DNA of 64,000 nucleotides from positions 3,299,501-3,363,500 of the forward strand of contig OZ020307.1 of the NCBI GenBank assembly GCA_963971305.1, read 5' to 3'. Made by a program: the position numbers and the translations under genes. Below, in pieces: positions 22,171 through 31,851 of the stretch. Within the stretch, counting starts at the first letter, position 1; every line of letters begins with the position of its first letter. The notes under the pieces are model-generated. The model was not told where the DNA came from. It saw only the letters and a list, made by a program, of their open reading frames with translations, and made no database searches. The stretch comes from Arcuatula senhousia (taxonomy: Eukaryota; Mollusca; Bivalvia; Mytilida; Mytilidae).

Positions 22171-23320
22171 TTCCTCTTTAAAGATATCTCCTAAAATTTA
22201 TAAGATATCTCATATACGTTATAAGATATCTTATTAAATATATAAGATATCTTATAAAACATATGAGATATCTTATAAAACATATAAGATATCTTATAAA
22301 ACAAATAAGATATCTTATAAAACATACAAGATATCTCATAAAGTTTATAAGATATCTTATAAAGATTATTAGATATCTCATATAAAATAATTTATAAGAT
22401 ATCTTATAAAACTTATAAGATATCTCATAAAACTAATAAGATATCTTATAAAGTTTATAAGATATCTCATAAAGTTTACTAGATATCTTATATATTTTAT
22501 GAGATATCTTATAAGTTATTTTTTATAAGATATCTCATAAAGTTTATTAGATATCTTATAAACTTTATAAGATATCTTATAACTTTTATTAGATATCTTA
22601 TAAATTATTTTATATAAGATATCTCATAATCTTTATTAGATATCTAATAAACTTTATGAGATATCTTATATGTTTTGTAAGATATCTTATATGTTTTATT
22701 AGATATCTTATATGTTTTATAAGATATCTCATATGTTTTATAAGATATCTTATAAACTCCCATTTATATGAGATATCTTATATATTTAATAAGATATCTT
22801 ATAAAGTATATGAGATATCTTATAAACTTAATAAGATATCTTATATTTTTATAAGGCCTCTTTAAAGATATCTCATAAAATTTATAAGATATCTCATATA
22901 CTTTATAAGATATCTCATAAAGTTTATAAGATATCTGATAAACTTTATAAGATATCTTATAAAAAATAATTTATAAGATATCTCATATACTTTATAAGAT
23001 ATCCTATAAACATTATGAGATATCTTATAAACTTTATCAGATATCTTATAAACATTGTGTTTAGTAGATATCTCATTTTCTTTTAAAGATATCTTATATA
23101 GTAAATAAGATATCATATAAAATTTATAAGATATCTCATAAAGTTTATAAGATATCTTATAAAGTATATGAGATATCTTATAAATTATTTTTTATAAGAT
23201 ATCTCATAAAGTTTATAAGATATCTTATAAAGTTTATAAGATATCTTATAAACTTTATGAGATATCTTATAAAGTATATGAGATATCTTATAAAGTTTAT
23301 GAGATATCTATAAAGAGGAA
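22170..23320. repeat. Palindromic 21-bp AT satellite with terminal inverted repeats, inside the PLE
   Basis: About 50 units of roughly 21 bp centred on the palindrome AGATATCT (typical TAAGATATCTTATAAA). The orientation of the flanking sequence switches, giving minus-, plus- and again minus-strand open frames (RYLICFI repeats). The block is bounded by inverted copies of ATTTATTCCTCTTTA-AGATA, and a second CCTCTTTAAAGATATCTC begins at about 22857, so two related units may be joined. It separates the two halves of the GIY-YIG domain. Confidence 0.88.
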
Positions 23321-23340
23321 TAAATGTAAAAACGGCTTGC

Positions 23341-23871
23341 CATTATATATAAGAGACATTTGTACTTTTTAAAGCGGCGAAAGCGATATAGATGTTCCGA
23401 TGTTCTTTTGGACAAATATCTACCGGTTTCCCCTACATACTGGATATTACAACCAGGTTTGTATCATGTTATTAAATAAATTAAGTTTTTGGTGCGTCAG
23501 TAAACATCTTGATCCAGATTTATAGAGAATTTGCGGCCGTTAAATGTTGATTTCACAGTGGTGTCTCTGATTAGTATTTTACAAGTCTGTCATTTAGAAG
23601 CACCACAGGGTGAAATTTTAGGATATCCACGATAAGAGTTATTAAAAGTTGTACCGGTTATTTTATTTGAGGGTTGATTTTTAGTAATTAACGTTTGAAA
23701 AGTGGGATTGGAATTATGTCGAGTGTTGTAAGTGTGGCTTGAATAGCTAGCTTTAAAAGCCACAGTTTTCAGGTCAATGCCGATTTGTGTGTTAAAGAGG
23801 CAAAACTTTCACAAAATAAATTGTCAACCTGAGTTTCGAAGCATCCGAGATATTTTTAGTCCAAATAAAAT
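23341..23871 (-). pseudogene. PLE GIY-YIG endonuclease N-terminal half with five in-frame UGA codons
   Basis: One frame runs from about 23871 to 23341 without TAA or TAG, but with TGA at 23824-23826, 23809-23811, 23590-23592, 23497-23499 and 23464-23466. Local contexts (U = UGA): SGUQF, ILUKFC, SKUQTCKI, VYURTKNLIYL, ITUYKPGC. The last three fall exactly where PLE endonucleases have the Cys residues of the CCHH zinc-binding motif; ILUKFC forms a U-x-x-C pair. YVGETGRYLSKRTSEH follows, the second half of the GIY-YIG signature. Multiple selenocysteines at these sites are documented for Naiads of clams and spiders. A TAA near 23.88 kb precedes the segment, so the true start is uncertain; ATG within KISRMLRN or an upstream ATG are candidates. 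Confidence 0.85.
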
Positions 23872-23959
23872 CCTTTTTTCTTATTTTTTTACAGTTTTTA
23901 GTTCATTCTTAAGTGTATATGAAACTTTGGCCATCACGTTTCTTCAACGTGGTGAAAAG

Positions 23960-24480
23960 GATTAACACCTCAGTTATTATAGGTATTAGTGAGCTAGAAG
24001 TGTGCGACAAACATTTTTATGTAGAAAAATAGCGTTGTTTTCTCTGTCCTTGACGTGCAATACTGTCTACTGTCTGTAAAGGGTAGTCTGGAGAATGGAA
24101 AAATCAAAAATATTTTTTTCTAAAATAATCTAGCTTTAATTTGTTTAAATAATCTTATTAGTATAAAAAAGACGTAGTTAAAAAATATAACAACTTTACA
24201 GAAAGTTAAATACATTTCCTAAAAATTCAGATAATTGCAAGCCTATGGGGATTTCCCATTGTAAAAAAATGGAGGGAAAAATTGTCAATTTCTATTGTGA
24301 CGTCATATGACGTCAAACTGCAAACTGAAAAACAAGTTGATCACAAAATAACTCTGTGATCTGAATGATATTCTTAAATTCTACAAAAAAAGTGATTATT
24401 GACAAATTGGCATCCCCAAATATGGCTGCCATTTACAATGGAAAAACTAGGGGGCAAAGTGATTTTGCTTCATTTATCAG
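23960..24480. other. Intergenic DNA, nothing recognised
   Basis: No gene or known repeat. GTGACGTCATATGACGTCA near 24.30 kb is a pair of TGACGTCA-like (CRE-type) palindromes, but no gene lies close in a suitable orientation. Confidence 0.4.
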
Positions 24481-24490
24481 TGAGTGCAGA

Positions 24491-24998
24491 TGTTGGTTTG
24501 TCATAGGGTGTTGTTTTGTCTTCCTTTACTGGATTTGACACGCTGAATGGACTATTGGCAACGCGACGGGTGTGCTATAGCAAGCAGGAACTGCTTACTC
24601 TTCCGGAGCACCTGAGTTCACTCTTGTTTCGACTGGAGTTCGCGTTGTTGATTGATATTCAGTTGTTTTGTGTTTCCATGTTTTACGTGGGTGGTAAAGG
24701 GTTTTTTTCGTGCATCGTGTTGAGCAATTTTTATTTCCCGTTCAGCCGTGCATGGAGGTTCATCGTGCATCGTGTTTCTCTATTTCATTTTTCGTTCATC
24801 GTGATTATCATTTTTTTATTGGCCGTTCATCGTGATTGTCAATTTTTATTGGCCGTTCATCCGTGCACGTACCCCCCTTTACCACCCCCTTTTACGTGTT
24901 GTCTGTTTTTGTCCCGTTCTTGTTTGTGTTTACTGGTTTAGTCTCTGCCCTTTCGGACTTTTGACATTCGGATACCCCATTGGTACCTCTGCTTCTTA
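24491..24998 (+). repeat. Interspersed repeat, copy A (interrupted)
   Basis: TGTTGGTTTGTCATAGGGTG to GGATACCCCATTGGTACCTC, nearly identical to 47331-47630. The short open frames in it are not supported as coding, because indels between the two copies break them. A 200-bp MITE interrupts this copy. Confidence 0.8.
24690..24889. mobile_element. 200-bp MITE with 9-bp target duplication
   Basis: Terminal inverted repeats GGTGGTAAAGGG and CCCTTTACCACC. TTTTACGTG flanks both sides (24681-24689, 24890-24898). The sister repeat at 47.52 kb has the site only once (CATGTTTTACATGTTTTCTG). An 8-9 bp duplication suggests the Mutator-like superfamily. Internal direct repeats contain GGCCGTTCATCGTGATTGTC. 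Confidence 0.75.
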
Positions 24999-25263
24999 TC
25001 TAAGAGGTAAGCCGTTTTTTTACTCTATTTTGTGAATTTAGTTACGTTTTCTTGCAAAGATAAAAATTGAAAACATTTCAAAGGTGCTAGCAACAACATG
25101 AAGAAAAAAAATTAAGAATTTCTGTTCTCCAGACCACCCTTTACAGTAATTAGGAGTGATTTTAAAGAAACTTCTTTAAAATATCTACGCGTCAACGCGA
25201 CTGCTTTTAACTTTTTAAATAAAAGCAGCTTATTCGCTGATGAGTCGTTAATATTGAGCAATT

Positions 25264-25760
25264 GACGATAAAGAGGTGTGCGACACAACCAACATTAAAA
25301 AACGGCAATTTAAAAAAATCACAATGGAAAACAGCCAGCAGTCTTCAAAATGACCAGAGATCACTGCTCGCTGTCTTGCATTGGCCTAAGACTAAAAATA
25401 CAATACATAAGATTCAAACAAATCCCTAGATTATCAAAGAAAGACCCATTTCTGGACATAAAAAAACAGATAGTAGACAAGGACAAACAAAGGCTTTGAC
25501 AAGGATTCCTGGCTTAGGACAGGCACATATAAAATGTGGCGGGGTTAAACTAGTTTTTTTGGGCCCAACCTTCCCCCTATCGTTTATCTTGTACAAAGCA
25601 CAAAAAATAAAACACTTTAAAAATCAAATCGATAAAAGTTCAATTCACCAAGAGAGAACCTGAGACAAGAGTACTATACGAGAACAACAAAACGTAAAGG
25701 AACTCCCTTGAGAACACTCGCAGTTACTGGCAGCTAGCTAAGAAGCAGTTATCGACTGTT
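25264..25760 (-). mobile_element. Solo 3' region of the Naiad-type PLE
   Basis: Carries, on the plus strand, GGTGTGCGACACAACCAACA, ACTGCTCGCTGTCTTGCATT, TTCCTGGCTTAGGACAGGCA, GTGGCGGGGTTAAACTAG and GGCAGCTAGCTAAGAAGC, all from the 3' region of the full PLE in minus orientation. Lacks RT codons. Sits just downstream of GPCR copy 2. Confidence 0.8.
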
Positions 25761-25947
25761 AAAATGTAAAAAAAGTTAAATGTTCGGTCTTTTCACTAAT
25801 TTTTTATAGAACTATATTGCCACAGTAAAAATAAGATTCCTATTCCGATAATATATGTTGATTGTTTAAAAGAACCCTAAAATAAAAGAAATACGGAAAT
25901 CAGGTCTGGAAAAAACAACAAAACCGAGTTTATCTTCTCCTGATTAA

Positions 25948-26916
25948 TTAGGCAGAGGTACACATGCACAGCAACGTCTTCAACTTCAACCGAAACTCCT
26001 TGTCAAATATGAAGTATATAAACGGGTTGGCTATATGATTTATAAAATAGATTCTTTGTAGCAAAGTCATAAAAACAAACAGTTGTTGGTTTTCTTTAGT
26101 ACAAGCTTTGTAAAAGTTGATATTCAAAATCTCATTCAAGAGCAGAGGAGGTAGATAGCTCACTGCGAACATGGCGCTCACCGTAAATGCAATCTTTGTC
26201 ATTTTACGTGAAAGTAAAAGCGATTCGGTGTAATGAATGGCGCTGTTACGTCTCCCAGCCCTGGTGTGAAATTTCCTCCCAATTAGAGCATAGAGGAAAA
26301 ATATAATGAAAGTATAGAATGAAAACAACGTTGTCAAAAATATATTGTAGTTCTTCCAATGCTGTGGTGAATTTTCCCAGGCAATAGAACATGACCATCC
26401 TGTAATGTTATTTCCCAGAGTTGTTTTGGCCAGTGGCTGTAAAACTGCCAATTGTGGTATTCCGAGGCACAGCCCAATAACCATACAGGCAGCAATTAGA
26501 TATGAAATATTGTGCTTATGTATCAGAATCCGTAAAGGGAAGCAGACATGACAGTACCTATAAATTGTTAGGAGAAGTAGCAGGTGCGTGGACGTCATTA
26601 TACCAGTATCCAAGACAGAACTCAATATCTGACACATGATCTCCGAGGAGAATGTGTAATAGTAAAATAGCCGAGCTAGGTTAAACGGAACTCCTATGAC
26701 ACAAATAATGATATCCACAATTCCAAGGGTCCAGATTATTCTTTGGTACACATTTATATATTCCCTGTAAATAACTATGATCGCTGCGTTCCCTGGAACT
26801 CCAAGCAAAAGACATAAGAATAGATAGATATATGGTATTACAAACTTGGCATTAATTTCATTGTTAAAATCATCAATTGTCCATTGCTCAGTAGTTTGGT
26901 TTGCCTTCATGTTCAT
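25948..26916 (-). CDS. Class A orphan GPCR, copy 2
   Basis: 322 residues from the first ATG at 26916; the open frame extends upstream to a TTG, but copy 1 starts at the equivalent methionine. Nearly identical to copy 1 up to ICL3, then diverging in extracellular loop 3 (shorter: NFYKACTKENQQ) and in the tail, which ends LCMCTSA. Same features: GVPGN in TM1, YRY for DRY, SYLP for CWxP, NPFIY in TM7, two extracellular cysteines for the disulfide. Intronless. The ligand and G protein are unknown. The differences cluster in loop 3 and the C-tail, which touch ligand access and signalling. Confidence 0.93.
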   Translation of the reverse strand: MNMKANQTTEQWTIDDFNNEINAKFVIPYIYLFLCLLLGVPGNAAIIVIYREYINVYQRIIWTLGIVDIIICVIGVPFNLARLFYYYTFSSEIMCQILSSVLDTGIMTSTHLLLLLTIYRYCHVCFPLRILIHKHNISYLIAACMVIGLCLGIPQLAVLQPLAKTTLGNNITGWSCSIAWENSPQHWKNYNIFLTTLFSFYTFIIFFLYALIGRKFHTRAGRRNSAIHYTESLLLSRKMTKIAFTVSAMFAVSYLPPLLLNEILNINFYKACTKENQQLFVFMTLLQRIYFINHIANPFIYFIFDKEFRLKLKTLLCMCTSA

Positions 26917-27051
26917 GGAATAATTATTAAATTCTTTTAACACGAGAGACAGCAACTCTCACCATGGGTAAAATCTTATCGCTGACATGTTTAAATCCTT
27001 AATTATAATTTGTCAAAGCCTAGAAATAGTCTTTCTAAATGGTTTCGTTTC

Positions 27052-27063
27052 CCAGTTTTTATA
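27052..27063 (-). promoter_or_regulatory. Putative TATA box of GPCR copy 2
   Basis: Minus-strand TATAAAAACTGG about 136 bp before the ATG, aligned with the TATAAAA of copy 1 within otherwise diverging flank. Confidence 0.45.
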
Positions 27064-27417
27064 CAAAATATTTGTTTGGTAATGGAACCAGAGATTGCAC
27101 CGGAATTCAGATAACAGTGAAGGATGAAGATATTGACTGACCCGATCAAGAAAGGGGACCCGACCTAGTTTCATGTAGATTCAGTATTTAAAAACAATAT
27201 ATCCTTTTGCCAGGTCTATTTTTTAGATTCCTATCATCATAGAATTTCTAACCCAAAAAATAATCTTTTAATAATAAACCTAGTACCATTTCAAGCTTAT
27301 TTGTTCTTTAATAAATATCAATTATACCACCTATTAATAAAATATAACATTTATTCATAAAAAATATCACCAGTTTGTTTTGTGACATGTTTTAACATTC
27401 TGATAATAGAATATAAT

Positions 27418-27975
27418 GAGATGTGGAATAGTTGTACGCGACATAACCTACAATATTTACGATAATTTAAGAAAAAAAAAGCAGCCAGCAGCATTTTATG
27501 TGACCAGCCGTCGCTGCTCGCTGTTTTTCAATTGGCCTTAGATTGAAAATAAACTACATATGATTAAAGCCCAATCCTGATGTGTCAATAAAGACCCTTT
27601 TCTTGACAAAAATACAAATAACATAAATTGAATGGGGGAAGCTTTGATAAAGATTCCTGGCTTAGGACATGCACATTTAAAATGTGGCAGGGTTAAACTA
27701 TCATTTTGGGCCCAACCTTCCCCTTATTGATAATCAATAACAAAGCACAAACTAACACACAGTAAAAATCAAATCGACAGGTGAGTTCAACGAGAGATAA
27801 CCTGAGACAAAAGGACAACAAGCAAATAACGGGACGTAGAGATACACTCTTGAGAACATTTGAAATTACTGACAGGTAGCTAAGAAGGCTCTATCGACTG
27901 ATGTTAAAAAAACAGGTACAACGATTTTAAATCCAACACAACACGTCAAACAGTTAATGATATGGTATCAGCAGT
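27418..27975 (-). mobile_element. Complete-looking solo 3' region of the Naiad-type PLE
   Basis: About 560 bp, ending on the plus-strand left side with AATGAGATGTGGAATAGTTG, the terminus of the family. It spans all landmarks of the 3' region, including the SECIS-like segment at 27911-27948, where the 3' quartet base pattern is lost (TGTT). It lies between GPCR copies 2 and 3 and explains most of the difference in spacing from the GPCR1/pseudogene pair. Confidence 0.8.
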
Positions 27976-28042
27976 TTATAAGCATGTGACAAAATGTAGC
28001 ATCAATGTTTTATTGAATAAAGAATTACTTTCAAGTAGAAAT

Positions 28043-28260
28043 GTTTCGTCAATTCTGTTTATACGCCCGTGGTAGATGTAGAGTTTAGTTTGTTAGTGTT
28101 CCGTCAATTCTGTTTATACACCCGTGGTAGATGTAAAGTTAAGTTTGTTAGTGTTTCGTCAATTCTGTCTATACGCCCATGGTAGATGTAATTTTGTTTG
28201 TTAGTGTTCCGTCAATTATGTCTATACACCCGTGGTAGATGTAGAGTTTTGTTTGTCAGA
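28043..28260. repeat. 55-bp tandem repeat spanning the stop codon of GPCR copy 3
   Basis: Four units of 53-55 bp (CGTCAATTCTGTTTATAC, then CCGTGGTAGATGTA). The rightmost unit contains the last codons (NSTSTTGV) and the TAG of GPCR copy 3; the other three lie in its 3' flank and repeat those codons with changes. The array thus grew by duplication of the 3' end of the coding region. Confidence 0.85.
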
Positions 28261-29244
28261 TGTGTTTGTTACCATATAATCTTGTCCTTTACAACATGGA
28301 AGACACCTAAAAGTCAAATTCTTTACACTGGCGCGAAATTTATCATCAAAGATTGCATAGATGAATGGATTAGCGACATGGTTGATGTGATATGACCGTT
28401 GAAGTATGATCATGGCAGCAAACAATGCCGTATTGCCTTCCTCGTCGGCCTTTATGGAGACAAATTCATTCAAAAACAAGGGCAGGTAACTGGCCGCAAA
28501 AACGATACTTACGGTGAAAGCAATTTGAGTCATTTTGTTTGAAAGATGGTTTGCATTGGTTGATTCTTTAGTGTTTATACCTCTCTTGTGCTTTTTTGCC
28601 TGTAAATACACGGTTCTGCCAATCAATGCATACAAGATGAATAACAAGAGCGCATAAAATAAAAACAAGCTGGTGAGAAAGATGTTGTAGTTTTTCCACG
28701 CTCGTGGAGAGTCCTTCCACGCGACGGAACATGAATACCCCGTTATATTGTTTCCGAAATCTGTTTTAGCAAGGGGCTGGAGTACGACCAGCTGTGGCAA
28801 CCCGAGACAAACACCAATAATGAAGCTTCCGATAATAAAATAACGAATGTTATGATATGTTATTTGTGGTTTCATCGGAAAACACACATGCCAGAATCTG
28901 TAAACGGTCAGTAGTAGAAGTAGGTGGGTAGAAATCATCATTCCGGTGTCCATGGAAGAGGTCACTATCTGGCATGTCAATTCTGATGCGAACGTGAAAT
29001 AATGGTACAGTCTGGCTATGTTGAAAGGGGCACCAATCAGGCAAAACACAAAATCCACGACACCAATAGTCCAGATAATTCTCCTATAGACATTCTTCTG
29101 ACTTTTTCTGTAAATGATAACAATAAGACCGTTTCCCGGAACACCCAGAATGAACATTAAAAACAAATAGGCTAACGGAGCGACTAACTTTTCTATGATT
29201 TCGTCATTGTAATCCTTTAGAGTTTTGTTGCTCATTTCTATCAT
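28222..29244 (-). CDS. Class A orphan GPCR, copy 3
   Basis: 340 residues, one exon, ATG at 29244 (a second ATG three codons on, MSNKTL, is the one preserved in the 78-bp array). Seen: N-glycosylation site in NKT; GVPGN in TM1; TIGVVDFVF in TM2; YRF for DRY; C in CSVAW for the loop-2 disulfide; SYLP for CWxP; NPFIY in TM7; tail with CLPCC for palmitoylation and a Ser/Thr-rich end (STSTTGV) suited to phosphorylation. Clearly homologous to copies 1 and 2 but more distant. Ligand unknown. The paralogue that stood at 12.0 kb was of this subtype. Confidence 0.93.
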   Translation of the reverse strand: MIEMSNKTLKDYNDEIIEKLVAPLAYLFLMFILGVPGNGLIVIIYRKSQKNVYRRIIWTIGVVDFVFCLIGAPFNIARLYHYFTFASELTCQIVTSSMDTGMMISTHLLLLLTVYRFWHVCFPMKPQITYHNIRYFIIGSFIIGVCLGLPQLVVLQPLAKTDFGNNITGYSCSVAWKDSPRAWKNYNIFLTSLFLFYALLLFILYALIGRTVYLQAKKHKRGINTKESTNANHLSNKMTQIAFTVSIVFAASYLPLFLNEFVSIKADEEGNTALFAAMIILQRSYHINHVANPFIYAIFDDKFRASVKNLTFRCLPCCKGQDYMVTNTSDKQNSTSTTGV

Positions 29245-29290
29245 CGCTGAGTTACACCTTATTACAAATGAAACCGTTGAAGTATGCCTT

Positions 29291-29300
29291 TTCTTAAATA
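29291..29300 (-). promoter_or_regulatory. TATA-like element before GPCR copy 3
   Basis: Minus-strand CTATTTAAGAAAA about 50 bp before the ATG, downstream of GAGGGTGGG. In the 78-bp array units the leader jumps from GTGGGCTA to ACTCAGA, so this box is deleted there. Confidence 0.35.
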
Positions 29301-29879
29301 GCCCACCCTCGTTATAGCAATTCTGGGTTTTACGAATTCAGAGAATAAATTTTTTTTCACAGAAACTTGCGACTAATGACAGCGGTTTTTCATAGAACAT
29401 TGTATAGAAATTTCCTTTCGTCGAGTGCTATTTCCTACAATATAACCTTCACTTGTCTATAAATAATTAAAACAACTTGAACTATGAATATTTTTTAATG
29501 TACCACTTACATAATTTTTCCTCACTGAAATTGCTGCTTATACAAAAAATGTTCATGAAAAAATACCTATTTCGTCAGCTATTATGATTAAATTGAATTT
29601 GTATAACGATGTGTGATTTACATTTAACAAAACCATTTATTTGTTCTATATTTTAAACACTATTGAAATAACCACAGATTTTTATTGAGAACTGTAGGCA
29701 TTAGACGTAAACGGGAAACACGGTAGGACTGACGGACGCCCGCTCGGATGGATGACCAACATTTCTAAGTAGAAAAATAGCTTTGTTTCCTCTGCCCTTG
29801 ACGTGAGATTCTGTATTATTACAAAAATTCTAAATAAATTGTGACAGCATATAATTAAATATTATTTCCAACTATTTTG

Positions 29880-30225
29880 TCTCTGTGACTGACCTTAAGA
29901 TAAGACTAAGGTATGTAAGAACAAACGCTTTTATACGTTCTTTAAATTATTCTTCTTTTGATATCAGCTATCGGTAGCAAAATTTAAAAAAATATGTCAC
30001 TTTTTTCTTGTGTGTCACAACAGTATTGTTTATATAGGGTTTTTTTACCGGACCCTAAGATTGCAAAAAGATGGAGGTTTTGCCCATCATTTCCTGAAAT
30101 GCTTGTACCAACTCAGGACTATTGCGATTCTTAATTTTGATAGGTAAGTTTTTGCATTATTTTGTCTGTTGTTGCTATTTGACATATGCTATTACTTTTA
30201 TTACGAATTTTGACACTGAATGAAA
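29880..30225 (+). mobile_element. Second PLE-like family, degraded 3' copy
   Basis: ACGTTCTTTAAATTATTCTTC and ATATCAGCTATCGGTAGC correspond to the end of the RT frame at 40.43-40.48 kb. ACCGGACCCTAAGATTGCAA and GAAATGCTTGTACCAACTCA correspond to its 3' region. Too eroded to translate. Confidence 0.6.
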
Positions 30226-30231
30226 TATTTC

Positions 30232-30575
30232 TAATTTCACAACCAAGCGGCAATTCAGAAAAAACCACAATGGACAACCGCCAGCAGCCTTCAACGATTC
30301 CAGTAGGCGCTGCTCGCGGTTATGCAATAGGCCCATGGTCTTAATAAAATGCATATAATTCAAATCCAGTCCTGAAATAGTCATAGATAGACCCCTTTCT
30401 TAAACAAGGAACAGAAAACATCAAAAAAGACAAGTACAAAAGAAAGCTTTGTCAAGGATTCCTGGCTTAGGACAGGCACATATAAAATGTGGCGGGGTTA
30501 AACTAGTTTTTGGGCCCAACCTCCCCCTATCGATTCCTAGACAAAGCACAAAAACTAAACACTATCTATTCGATT
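30232..30575 (-). mobile_element. Solo 3' region of the Naiad-type PLE
   Basis: AACCACAATGGACAACCGCC, then GATTCCTGGCTTAGGACAGG, GTGGCGGGGTTAAACTAG and GGGCCCAACCTCCCCCTATC, in minus orientation. It abuts the preceding plus-strand PLE-like fragment, again 3' end to 3' end. Confidence 0.75.
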
Positions 30576-30579
30576 GTCT

Positions 30580-31850
30580 AATTTAAACATATTTTAAAAC
30601 ACTTTTTAAACTACTTTTCCTTGTACTGTAGATCCTCTTTGGACTGATTTTTTAGTTAGTTCTGATTACTTTGGTTTTTACCTTTAGATTATTTGGATCC
30701 AAATGCTGCCGATGAGAAGTTACCCCTTTAAATATGCATATTATATTAATCGTTAATTGCTACCGACTCTGATACTTGGTATATTTACCTATATATAAAT
30801 CAAATTGTGTTATAATATTTTATGTGATCTTATGATATCCACTGGATCTTATCAGTTCTTGTATATTAAATTATACATGTATTGATAAAAAAGAAATAAA
30901 TGGATATTTAAAACACTTTAATTGCACTTTACACTTATGACAAAACATATTAAAAAAGTGTCATCGAGAAATAATCTATACAATATTAGTAATTATATTC
31001 CCAATCAAGATGAATCGAAAACAGCCCCCAAACTGTTTCATTACTGAATTCGCTTTAAATGCAAAAAACGTGGTGCAAGACGCTCAAGACACCTGCGTGC
31101 AAATGCAAATTTAAAATGATTCAAAATTAAAATTTACAGGCAAAAATGATCGCACAAAAATTCATGTGAAATTTTCGCATCATTAGTACAAAACGCAAAA
31201 AAACTTGCGAAAAATTAGCCCCAATTTTACATGATTTTCGAACGAAATTCTTGTGAAATAATTAATATATTTACATGAATTTCGTGTGAAACATTTCTGT
31301 CTGAACGTTTTTTTTGACATCATTGACCAGCCACAAGTACGTCATATCGAACGAACTAGAGGGCAGCTGCTATTGACGTCGGAACCACTCCAAAATTGCT
31401 GTATGGATACAATTATCTTTAAAGACACAGGATAGGTATAGATGAAACGTAAAATTTGAATAAAACTGCAATTTTTAATAAGATATTAATGTTATACGAT
31501 TCGGAGCAAAATTGTTCGATCGCAGTACAGAAATTGTTCACGTCCATTTTCTCATTTTTTCTTTCCAGTGAGAGATGTTTTCGATACAACTGTGGTGATA
31601 GTCATCATAATTATTATTACTACCTATTATAAAAAAATATATATACAAAAATTACCAGCGATACTTCAATTGGGTCGTTTGTTTCCGTCGTTTCTATATT
31701 TACAAAAGCTCTTTGCAATGTACATACTTTCACTTTTCACTCGGTGGCTATATTAGGATTCTCAATCTTCGGATTTCCATCAAGACAATATGGCCGCGAC
31801 CAGTAGATTATGTGTTCCGCTTCGGATTATATTTTAGTCAGTGTAGCATA
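30580..31850. other. Intergenic DNA, nothing recognised
   Basis: AT-rich with short frames only. A plus-strand frame at 31568-31756 is rich in Ile/Tyr and has no recognisable domain. Confidence 0.45.
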
Positions 31851-31851
31851 T

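Larger units (their letters stand above)
18895..23950 (-). mobile_element. Naiad-type Penelope-like retroelement, decayed
   Basis: Minus strand, from about 23.95 kb: an endonuclease half (five in-frame UGA), an AT satellite insert, the second endonuclease half and linker, a CxC motif, the reverse transcriptase, a stop at 19531, and a 3' region ending GTACACTTATTCCACATCTC near 18.90 kb. An N-terminal GIY-YIG domain ahead of the RT, with a CxC linker, defines the Naiad/Chlamys PLE clade; canonical PLEs carry the endonuclease at the C-terminus. Encoded activities would be nicking of the target and target-primed reverse transcription. Several frameshifts, one TAG and the satellite make this copy non-functional. 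Exact 5' end and target duplication not determined. Confidence 0.88.

Noticed and set aside
22178..23116. RYLICFI-repeat frames as a protein
   Set aside because: Translation of the palindromic AT satellite, appearing on both strands.
24298..24318. Tandem TGACGTCA-like sites as a cAMP-response promoter
   Set aside because: No gene starts nearby in a compatible orientation.
24516..24941. 141-codon frame as a gene
   Set aside because: It crosses a MITE insertion, and the sister repeat at 47.3 kb breaks the frame.
25948..26955. Longer N-terminus of GPCR copy 2 (start at 26955)
   Set aside because: That start is TTG; copy 1 aligns from the ATG at 26916.
28850..29044. Antisense or alternative-frame ORFs inside the GPCR genes (also 44406-44684, 44482-44676)
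   Set aside because: They are shadows of well-supported receptor reading frames.
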